The notes below the pieces were generated by a model, which was given only the letters and a program-made list of their open reading frames with translations, searched no databases and was not told the DNA's origin. Position numbers and translations under genes: made by a program. Positions 57,719 to 64,000 of a stretch of DNA of 64,000 bases are shown here, piece after piece (position 1 is the first letter of the stretch; the number at the start of each line of letters is the position of its first letter). The DNA comes from DASXYG01 sp036502625 (GTDB taxonomy: Bacteria > Actinomycetota > Actinomycetes > Streptosporangiales > Streptosporangiaceae), in assembly GCA_036502625.1 (NCBI GenBank), contig DASXYG010000123.1, positions 16,175 to 80,174 of the forward strand, in the 5' to 3' direction.

Positions 57719-60030
57719 CGCGCCCTCCGTCCGAATGCGGTGAGGAACCGGTCGCGGAAGGCGTCCATCGGCCACACCGGCGCGTTCGGGCCGGGCAGCA
57801 GGCCGGCCTGCCAGTGCCACGGCGCGATCCGCGCGAGCACGCCGGGGTCCTTGGCCACGACCGAGATGGGCACCCGGTGGTTCGCGTCGGCGCCGCTGAC
57901 GACGACGCTCGGCTGGTGGTCGCCGAGCAGGACCAGCACGAGGTTGTCGTCGTGCGCCCGGGTGACCCAGGACGTCAGCGCGCGCAGCGAGTACTGGATG
58001 GACTGCCCGTACAGGCCGCGGACGGTCGCGGTGTTCCGCCAGGCCACGTCCGGGGTGAGGCCCTGCGCGGGCATGGGGTCGAAGACGGAGCCGTCGCCGA
58101 GCCGGTCCCACGGCACCATGCGGGGCAGCGGCGTCCACGGCGTGTGCGACGACACGAGGTCGATCTCGGCCATGACCGGGCGGTGGCCGGGGGCGAGCTC
58201 GTTGCGCTGGAACGCGGCCAGGGAGTACTGGTCGGGCATCGACGCGTAGCTGAACGTCGGCCCGCGGTAGCCGACCTGGCGGCGGTCGTAGATCTTGTCG
58301 TAGTGGTAGAACGACGTGCCCTCCGGCCACGTACGGTCGTCGGACGGGATGTCGCTCACCGTGCGCCAGCCCGCCTTGCCGAACGCGGTCGCGAGGGTGA
58401 ACCGGTCGCCGTCCACGAGCCGGTCGTAGCGCTGCTGGCTGTTCACCCACATCCCCGACTGCAGGGTCGAGTGCGCGAGCCAGCTAATGCCGCCGAACGT
58501 CGAGGAATTGAGGAAGGCGCTGCGCGCCGAGTAGCCGGAGCGGGTGAGCGCGGTCGTGCCGTCCCGCAGCACCCGGTCGACGCCCGGCGAGAACGGGGTG
58601 CCCCGCACCGCGACCTGGCCGTAGCTCTCCACGAACGCGATGACGACGTCCTTGCCGCGCAGGCCGGTGAGCAGGTCGGACGCGGGGATGCCGGCGTACG
58701 GGTCGGGGGCGTGCGTGGCCGCCTCGAAGCGGTGCTCGTCGCGGATCGTCCACTGGACGTCCCGGGTGTGCGCGACGGCCGCGTCCGCCGTGCTCGCCGC
58801 GGCGAGCGGAACACCCGGGGCGAGCTGCAGCGACAGGGCCGCGCAGCCGATCCACGCGGCGCCGAGCACGAGGGTCCCGCGGGCCGAGGCGCGCCGGTGC
58901 CGTACGGCAACCGCGTTCACCCGGGCCGCCGACACCGTGACGGCGGCGACCACGAGCGCGAGCGCCAGCACGGCCAGGACCGGGGCGACGACGGTGGCGG
59001 CCGGGCCGAGCGAGTCGCGCAGCACACCGAGCGCCGGGCCGACCTTGCCCCAGTCGAGGATCGGGTCGAACCGCCGGCCGATCTGGTCGTACGTGATCAT
59101 GTCGACGATCTTCACGACCGTGAGCAGGCCGAACACGACGCCGGCCGCCACCGTCACGATCCGCTGCGCCCGGGTCGGCAGCAGCAGCGCGAGCCCGGCC
59201 AGCACGACGCCCTCGACGGGGACGCGGGCGAACGCGGCGGGGGTGAGCTGGTCGAGCCGGTCGGGGGCGACGAGCACGGCCCAGACGACCGCGCCCGCCA
59301 CGACGGCGGTGGCCACGCGCAGCGTACGGCGGGCCGCCGCGCCCGCGCCCGTGCGGTACAGCCAGACGACGTCGCGCCCGAACGACTCGGCCAGCAGCGC
59401 CAGCGCGGCGCCCACGGCGACCACGCCGGCCGTACGGGGGAGCAGCCCCGACACCGCGACCGTCAACACGACGCCCTGCACCGCGGCGACCACCTTGCGC
59501 CAGTAGCGCGGCGGCAGCGGCGCGGCCAGCCACCGTACGGCCCACCCGGCGGCCAGGAACACGTAGCGCGCGGCGCCGATGGCCAGCACCCAGCCGCCGT
59601 AGTCGCGGGCGACCGCCACGCTGAGCAGCAGGATCAGGAAGGCGTCGACCTCGCCGTCGAACCGCGCGCCCAGCGGCGACGCCGTGCCCGTACGCCGCGC
59701 CACCCGCCCGTCCACGGCGTCCAGGACCAGCGCCACGGCGGCCAGCGCGACCAGCACGCCGGTCTCCGCCGTACGGAAGAAAGAGTCGGCGACGAGCCCC
59801 GCGACCCCGGCGGCCAGCAGCGCACGCGCCAGCGTCACCCAGTCCGCCGGGGTGGCCGCCGCCCGCCCACTGCGGGCCTGGCCGACGGCGAACAGCGCGG
59901 TCGTCGCCCATCCGGCGGCCAGCCCGGTGATCCAGCCCGCCGCGCCGAGGCCGGCGGCCAATGAGACGGCGCCGAGCACGGCGGGCGTGGCCAGCGCGCC
60001 GATGACCGTCACGAGCCGAACCGTGCGCAC
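57715..60030 (-). CDS. CDP-alcohol phosphatidyltransferase fused to a sulfatase/alkaline-phosphatase-type domain
   Basis: A 771-residue membrane protein from GTG 60030 (GGAGG 4 nt upstream). The first third has the full CDP-alcohol transferase motif: Asp104-X2-Asp107-Gly108-X2-Ala-Arg112, then Gly121-X3-Asp125-X3-Asp129. More helices follow (to about residue 400). The C-terminal third is a sulfatase-superfamily domain outside the membrane, with VVIAFVESYGQV, SSTFGGISWLAHSTLQSG and LVLVLLGDHQPS. The first domain would join a phospho-alcohol head group to a lipid; the second could transfer or remove a phosphoryl group, as in LtaS-type enzymes. It is coupled to the creatininase gene. Confidence 0.88.
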   Translation of the reverse strand: MRTVRLVTVIGALATPAVLGAVSLAAGLGAAGWITGLAAGWATTALFAVGQARSGRAAATPADWVTLARALLAAGVAGLVADSFFRTAETGVLVALAAVALVLDAVDGRVARRTGTASPLGARFDGEVDAFLILLLSVAVARDYGGWVLAIGAARYVFLAAGWAVRWLAAPLPPRYWRKVVAAVQGVVLTVAVSGLLPRTAGVVAVGAALALLAESFGRDVVWLYRTGAGAAARRTLRVATAVVAGAVVWAVLVAPDRLDQLTPAAFARVPVEGVVLAGLALLLPTRAQRIVTVAAGVVFGLLTVVKIVDMITYDQIGRRFDPILDWGKVGPALGVLRDSLGPAATVVAPVLAVLALALVVAAVTVSAARVNAVAVRHRRASARGTLVLGAAWIGCAALSLQLAPGVPLAAASTADAAVAHTRDVQWTIRDEHRFEAATHAPDPYAGIPASDLLTGLRGKDVVIAFVESYGQVAVRGTPFSPGVDRVLRDGTTALTRSGYSARSAFLNSSTFGGISWLAHSTLQSGMWVNSQQRYDRLVDGDRFTLATAFGKAGWRTVSDIPSDDRTWPEGTSFYHYDKIYDRRQVGYRGPTFSYASMPDQYSLAAFQRNELAPGHRPVMAEIDLVSSHTPWTPLPRMVPWDRLGDGSVFDPMPAQGLTPDVAWRNTATVRGLYGQSIQYSLRALTSWVTRAHDDNLVLVLLGDHQPSVVVSGADANHRVPISVVAKDPGVLARIAPWHWQAGLLPGPNAPVWPMDAFRDRFLTAFGRRAR

Positions 60031-60147
60031 CCTGCCTCCGTATGGCTCGACCAGTGCCTTCGACGTGGAGTACGTATCCGCGCCCCCGCCGGTTCACCGT
60101 TGCGCGCCGCGGTGAACCCCGCGACCGGCCCGTACGTAGACCCCCTT

Positions 60148-61152
60148 GTGAGCACTCTCAATATCGGCGCGACCGGGATCGGTACGGCGATACGCCGCGC
60201 CGGACCCGCGCTGCTGCGGCTGGCCGGCGCCGCGACCGTACTGCTCGTGCTCGGCGACCGCGTCGGCGCCGCGCCGTTCCAGGACGGGCTGCGCGCGGTC
60301 ACGCTCCCCGGCGTCGCCGCCGCCGTCGCGATCACCGCCGCCACGACCGTGTGCTCGGCGTGGCGGTGGCGGGTCGTCGCGCGCGCCCTCGGCGCCGACC
60401 TGCCCATGCGGGCCGCGGTCGGCGCGTACTACCGCTCCCAGTTCCTCAACTCCGTGCTGCCCGGCGGGATCGTCGGCGACGTGCACCGGGCCGTCGCGCA
60501 CGGCCGCCAGTCCGGCGACCTGGGCCGCGGCCTGCGCGCGGTGGCCTGGGAACGGTCCAGCGGGCAGGTGGTCCAGGCGGTGCTGACCGGCGCCGTCCTG
60601 CTGGCCCTGCCGTCCCCGGTGCGGCCCGTCCTGCCGGTCGTCCTGGCCGGCGCCGTGGGCGTGCTCGTCTGCGCCTGCCTGGTCGCGCGGACGGCCGCCC
60701 GCCGCGGCGCTTCGCGGCTCGCGGCCGCGGCGCGCACGGTCATCGGCGACGTACGCCACGGCCTGCTCGCGCGGCGCGTGTGGCCGAAGCTGGCGCTCTC
60801 GTCCGCGCTGGTCGTCGTCGGCCACACCGCGGTGTTCCTCATCGCCGCGCGTACGGCCGGCGTCACCGCGCCGACCGGCGACCTGGTCGCGCTGGCGATG
60901 CTGGTGCAGACCGCGATGGTGATCCCGCTGAGCGTCGGCGGCTGGGGGCCGCGCGAGGGCGTCGCGGCCTGGGCGTTCGCGGCGGCCGGGCTCGGCGCCG
61001 GCGCCGGGGTGACGGCCACCACGGTGTTCGGCGTGTTCTCCCTGGTCGCCATCGCCCCCGGCCTCGTCGTCCTGCTCGCCGGCGCCGTCCGCTCCCGGTC
61101 CGTGGCGCGGCCCGGTCGCTACCCGCGCGCCCTGCCCGCGAAATCGAGCTGA
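60148..61152 (+). CDS. Lysylphosphatidylglycerol synthase-type transmembrane protein (UPF0104)
   Basis: About 334 residues from GTG 60148; in-frame GTG 60112 and TTG 60100 are possible starts, none with a clear ribosome site. About eight helices. Motifs: WRWRVVARALGADLPMRAAV, YYRSQFLNSVLPGGIVGDVH, WERSSGQVVQ and PLSVGGWGPREGVAAW are those of the MprF/AglD transmembrane domain. The soluble aminoacyl-transferase half of MprF is absent, so it may act as a lipid flippase or glycolipid-linked membrane protein. It fits a cluster making a lipid-linked product. Confidence 0.88.
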   Translation: MSTLNIGATGIGTAIRRAGPALLRLAGAATVLLVLGDRVGAAPFQDGLRAVTLPGVAAAVAITAATTVCSAWRWRVVARALGADLPMRAAVGAYYRSQFLNSVLPGGIVGDVHRAVAHGRQSGDLGRGLRAVAWERSSGQVVQAVLTGAVLLALPSPVRPVLPVVLAGAVGVLVCACLVARTAARRGASRLAAAARTVIGDVRHGLLARRVWPKLALSSALVVVGHTAVFLIAARTAGVTAPTGDLVALAMLVQTAMVIPLSVGGWGPREGVAAWAFAAAGLGAGAGVTATTVFGVFSLVAIAPGLVVLLAGAVRSRSVARPGRYPRALPAKSS

Positions 61153-62000
61153 TGGGCGGCGTAGAACAGCTCGCCTTCGGCCAACTGCCCGCGGCGCGCG
61201 GCCATCCAGTCGGCGAGCACACCGGGTTCCACGCGGTCCGCCAGCGCCTCCTGGATCGTCCACAGGATGGCGTCGAGGAAATAGGCCTCGTCGTCCGGAT
61301 ACGCGCCGTCCGGCCCGGCGTGCACGACCCAGTCCGACGACCCGGACGCCAGCGGCGGCGCCCCGGCGGCGCGCAGGTGGTGGAAGAGCCGGCGGCCCGT
61401 ACGGCTGTCCCCGGCGGGCCGCCCGTACCGTACGCGTTCGTCCATGTCCCGGTGGTACGCGCCGAGGACGTGCTCGTCGTGGGGGTGGCCGGGCTGGAAG
61501 ACGGTCTCGCCGTCGAAGTTGATCGTGAACCAGTAGGCGCCGCCGGGGGCCAGCAGCCGGAACAGTCCGGGCAGGACGGCGGGCACGTCCACGAGGTCGA
61601 GGAACGCGCTGGCGATCAGCAGGTCGGCAGGTTCGCCGTGGCCGCCGTCGAGGTAGTCGCCGAGCTCGGCCTCCACCATGCGCACCCGCAGCCCGCCCAG
61701 GCGCAGCCCGTCCGGCATCGGCTCGACGCGCAGGCCCTGCGCCATCGCCCACGCGCCGAGCCACGCGCGGGAGTCGCGCAGCAGCCCGTGGTCGACGTCG
61801 AGCAGCGTGTACTCCCCGGCGCGTACGACGCCCCATTCGTACAGGCGGGCCACCATCGTCCCCAGCCCGGCGCCGACCTCCAGGACCCGCGGCGCGGCCG
61901 CCGGGATCAGCCCGCGCACGCCGTCCAGCACCCGGCGGTTGAGCGCCCGGTCGTCCACGCTCTTCTTCGCGGCCAGGTAGCGGGTGTACGCGCCGGTCAC
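61119..62000 (-). CDS. Class I SAM-dependent methyltransferase
   Basis: A 293-residue protein from GTG 62000, overlapping the upstream methyltransferase stop. Motif I RVLEVGAGLGTMVARL, post-I acidic LLDVDHGLL, motif VEAELGDY, and DLLIASAFLDLVDVPAVLPG. The C-terminal part (WFTINFDGETVFQP, DWVVHAGPDGAYPDDEAYFL) resembles no enzyme I can name. It overlaps the convergent LPG-synthase-like gene by 34 bp. Likely tailors the cluster product; acceptor unknown. Confidence 0.85.
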   Translation of the reverse strand: MTGAYTRYLAAKKSVDDRALNRRVLDGVRGLIPAAAPRVLEVGAGLGTMVARLYEWGVVRAGEYTLLDVDHGLLRDSRAWLGAWAMAQGLRVEPMPDGLRLGGLRVRMVEAELGDYLDGGHGEPADLLIASAFLDLVDVPAVLPGLFRLLAPGGAYWFTINFDGETVFQPGHPHDEHVLGAYHRDMDERVRYGRPAGDSRTGRRLFHHLRAAGAPPLASGSSDWVVHAGPDGAYPDDEAYFLDAILWTIQEALADRVEPGVLADWMAARRGQLAEGELFYAAHQLDFAGRARG

Positions 62001-62758
62001 GGCTTCTCCGCCACCAGCGCGAACTTGCGCACCCGGCCGCGGCCGAGCCAGTCGCGCCACAGTTGGTGCGCGGCCAGCAGGTCGTCGAGCGCGCGCGCCC
62101 CGATCCGCGGGGCGATCTCCGCCGCGTCGGCGCGGAACGACCGCAGCAGCGCCGCCGCCGTCGCGTGATGCGCCGCGGTGCACTCCTCCTGCCAGGTCAC
62201 GGCCAGCCCCACCGAGCGCAGCGCCGCCGTCAGCGTCGCCGGTTCGACCAGCCACACGGTGTCGGCGTCGGGTGTGCGGGCGCGCTCGTCCGCGGTGAGC
62301 GGCCGGCCCACCTCGACGGTGCAGGCGAAGCGCCCGCCCGGCGCCAGCACCCGCGCCACCTCGCTCAGCAGGGCGTTCTTGTCGGGGAAGGCCAGCATGG
62401 TCTCCAGCAGCAGCACCACCTCGAAGGGCCCGTCCGGCAGCGGCGGCACGTGGGCCCGTTCGAAGCGGCACGGCAGGCCGCCGCTCAGCCCGCGGGCGAT
62501 CTCCAGCGCGCCGGCGGAGTAGTCCACGCCGAGGTAGCGGCAGCCCAGGTCGGCGGTGATCAACCGGCCGGGACCGGCGACCCCGCAGCAGACGTCGAGC
62601 ACCGGGACGTCCGGCCCGATGCGTGCGCGCCGGGCCAGCCGCCGGATCTCGCCGGCCCGCATGAAGCTCTCCTGCCCCACGTACTCGCCCGGCGCGTAGG
62701 CCGCCATCCGGGCCCGCTCCAGCGCGTCACGAAACGGCGCGCGTACGTCCTGCCTCAC
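61997..62758 (-). CDS. Class I SAM-dependent methyltransferase (small-molecule type)
   Basis: A 253-residue protein from GTG 62758. Motif I PVLDVCCGVAGPGRLI, post-I YLGVDYSAGALEIARG, VVLLLETMLAFPD and LAPGGRFACTVEVG. This is the UbiE/tocopherol/mycolic-acid-like group acting on small molecules. The C-terminus has AAHHATAAALLRSF and a lid-like helix pair. First gene of a two-methyltransferase unit, divergent from the PTPS-like gene across about 170 bp; CGAACCGTTCG at 62798-62808 in that gap is a small palindrome. Confidence 0.88.
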   Translation of the reverse strand: MRQDVRAPFRDALERARMAAYAPGEYVGQESFMRAGEIRRLARRARIGPDVPVLDVCCGVAGPGRLITADLGCRYLGVDYSAGALEIARGLSGGLPCRFERAHVPPLPDGPFEVVLLLETMLAFPDKNALLSEVARVLAPGGRFACTVEVGRPLTADERARTPDADTVWLVEPATLTAALRSVGLAVTWQEECTAAHHATAAALLRSFRADAAEIAPRIGARALDDLLAAHQLWRDWLGRGRVRKFALVAEKP

Positions 62759-62932
62759 CGCCCGGCCCCCGTCACGCCGCCTAAAGTGACCTCTGATCGA
62801 ACCGTTCGCAATGCTCCTTCGTACCAGCTCATGACACCCAATACGGATCGCCGGCCCGACCGGTTCACTTCGCCCGGGACAGTTTCGTCCGGCGGCGCGG
62901 GCGCTCCCACGTGACCGAACAGGAGCGAGCCG

Positions 62933-63331
62933 ATGTTCAGCGTGACGGTACGTGACCACATGATGATCGCGCACAGCCTGGAGGGCGAGATCTTCGGCCC
63001 GGCCCGGCGCCTGCACGGCGCGACGTACGTGGTCGACGCGACCTTCCGCCGCGAGACCCTCGACCCCGACGGAATCGTGGTGGACATCGCCCGCGCCACG
63101 ACGGCCCTGAACGCCGTCCTGGCCGACCTGAACCTCCGCAACCTGGACGACGACCCGACGCTGCGGGGCGTCAACACCACAACGGAGACCCTGACCCAGG
63201 TGGTAGCCGACCGCCTCGCCGACCGGGTCACGTCCGGCGACCTAGGCGCGGCGGCAACCGCCCTGACTTCCCTGTCGATAACCCTCCACGAGTCCCACGT
63301 AGCCTGGGCGACCTACGAACGCCCCCTGTGA
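62933..63331 (+). CDS. PTPS/QueD-family protein lacking the usual catalytic residues
   Basis: A 132-residue protein from ATG 62933, 7 nt after AGGAG. T-fold pattern of 6-pyruvoyl-tetrahydropterin synthase: MIAHSLEGEIFGPARRLHGATY, then GIVVDIARATTALNAVLADL, NTTTETLTQ and LHESHVAWATYE with conserved Glu120. Zinc ligands His14 and His28 remain, but the third (HGH) is Ala30. The catalytic Cys is absent, and the Asp-His pair aligns with Asn67-Leu68. It may bind a pyrimidine- or pterin-like ligand and catalyse a different step. The cyclohydrolase of the same cluster would supply such a substrate. It is followed in 7 bp by a glycosyltransferase. Confidence 0.9.
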   Translation: MFSVTVRDHMMIAHSLEGEIFGPARRLHGATYVVDATFRRETLDPDGIVVDIARATTALNAVLADLNLRNLDDDPTLRGVNTTTETLTQVVADRLADRVTSGDLGAAATALTSLSITLHESHVAWATYERPL

Positions 63332-63338
63332 GCTCCTG

Positions 63339-64000
63339 ATGAGGGTCCACGTAGTCGTCCCCGCCCGCTTCGACGACCCCACCAACCCCAGCGGCGGCAA
63401 CATCTACGACCAGCGCATATGCACAGGCCTAACCAACCTCGGCTGGGACGTCCGAATCACCCCGGTAGCCGTCCCGCGGCCCCTCACCACCCCGCCCACC
63501 ACGCGCCCCGCCACCGACACGCGGCCGGCGACCACCGCCACCGACACGCGGCCGGCGACCACCGCCACCGGCACGCGGCCAGCGACCACCGCCGACGGCA
63601 TGCGGCCAGCGACCACCGCCGACGGCACGCGGCCCGCAACCGCCGAGGCCGCCCGCGCCGACCTCTCTCGGGCCCTCACAGCGATCCCGGACGGTGAGCT
63701 GGTCCTGATCGACGGCCTGATCGCGTCCCCGTCCGCCGACCCGCTCCTGTCCCACGCCCCCCGCCTCCGCCTGGCCGTCCTCGTCCACACGCCCCACGCC
63801 CCCACCCCGACCACCACCCCCGCCCACCAGTCGGAACGCGCCGTCCTCACCGCGGCGGCGGCGGTAATCGCCACCAGCACCTGGACCCGCCACCAGCTAG
63901 AAACCCACTACGCCATCCCACCCACCCGAATCCACGTAGCCCACCCCGGCACCGACCTCCCCAAAGCCCCCCACCCCAACGCCACCCCGCCCATCAACGG
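63339..64000 (+). CDS. GT4-family glycosyltransferase, 3'-truncated by window end
   Basis: The frame from ATG 63339 is open to base 64000 (220 codons). N-terminal GT-B fold: MRVHVVVPARFDDPTNPSGG, NIYDQRICTGLTNLGWDV; later LVLIDGLIASP, LRLAVLVHTPHAP, and ATSTWTRHQLETHYAIPPTR, IHVAHPGTD, which lead into the usual nucleotide-sugar domain beyond the window. An insertion of 9-residue Arg-Pro-Ala-Thr repeats (about residues 54-102) interrupts the N-terminal domain. It starts 7 bp after the PTPS-like gene. It probably glycosylates the cluster product. Confidence 0.88.
   Translation, partial: MRVHVVVPARFDDPTNPSGGNIYDQRICTGLTNLGWDVRITPVAVPRPLTTPPTTRPATDTRPATTATDTRPATTATGTRPATTADGMRPATTADGTRPATAEAARADLSRALTAIPDGELVLIDGLIASPSADPLLSHAPRLRLAVLVHTPHAPTPTTTPAHQSERAVLTAAAAVIATSTWTRHQLETHYAIPPTRIHVAHPGTDLPKAPHPNATPPIN
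63498..63644 (+). repeat. 27-bp tandem minisatellite inside the glycosyltransferase gene
   Basis: Four complete 27-bp units start at 63516, 63543, 63570 and 63597, with partial copies on both sides. Each encodes (D/G)(T/M)RPATTA(T/D). The unit length keeps the frame, so copy number can change without breaking the gene. Confidence 0.9.

Noticed and set aside
63516..63623. Regular repeats resembling a small CRISPR array
   Set aside because: 27-bp units are contiguous without spacers, keep the reading frame and lie inside a glycosyltransferase gene.

Overview
The window is high-GC actinobacterial chromosome. Supporting signs are GC-rich third codon positions, many GTG starts, ATGA/GTGA stop-start overlaps, frequent CGTACG hexamers, GAF-ANTAR proteins, a PknG-type kinase, a TIGR03086 protein and ECF sigma/ZAS anti-sigma pairs. 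The CGTACG bias and gene content suggest a filamentous actinomycete close to Streptosporangiales or Streptomycetales; this placement is inference. No rRNA, tRNA, CRISPR array, insertion sequence or prophage was recognised. Both ends cut a gene: an aminotransferase on the left and a glycosyltransferase on the right.

Layout. 1-9.6 kb: aminotransferase end, MetE-like enzyme, DoxX-like membrane protein, two coupled GAF-ANTAR regulators, an LCP enzyme, a double Lrp/AsnC regulator, a CPA1 antiporter behind a structured leader, and a UBP zinc finger. 9.7-19.5 kb: a seven-gene signalling island on the plus strand (coiled-coil protein, PknG-like kinase, PP2C phosphatase, VWA protein, FHA protein, GlnX-like sensor, GlnH-like lipoprotein). 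It resembles an enlarged form of the mycobacterial GlnH-GlnX-PknG pathway, with phosphatase and FHA reader included. 19.5-30 kb: small membrane and hydrophilic proteins, a flavin oxidoreductase, a broken PIMT-like methyltransferase, two MFS transporters, signal peptidase I, a MarR/universal-stress pair around a 22-bp palindrome, and an L,D-transpeptidase lipoprotein.

30-36.4 kb: a membrane molybdoenzyme operon (fused ferredoxin-NrfD subunit, catalytic subunit with a repeat-derived tail of about 220 residues, Mrp-type Fe-S ATPase). 36.4-53 kb: a LysR regulator behind degenerate repeats, a histidine-less HisKA_3-like protein next to a third GAF-ANTAR protein, hydrolases, a threonine synthase-like/M20 pair, a MarR/ABM-monooxygenase pair with its operator, a LuxR-type two-component system, and small enzymes. 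53-55.3 kb: an ECF sigma/anti-sigma operon divergent from a Rieske lipoprotein, separated by two mirror-image ECF-like promoters.

55.4-64 kb: the most unusual region. It encodes a GTP cyclohydrolase II with the product-switch tyrosine replaced by Gln, a zinc-site-degenerate MDR oxidoreductase, a creatininase-family hydrolase, a CDP-alcohol phosphatidyltransferase fused to a sulfatase-type domain, an LPG-synthase-like membrane protein, two methyltransferases, a PTPS/QueD homologue without its catalytic residues, and a glycosyltransferase. I propose that GTP is opened to the formylamino-pyrimidine FAPy, deformylated by the creatininase homologue as in archaeal riboflavin/F420 synthesis, then built into an unknown methylated, glycosylated and possibly membrane-linked product.
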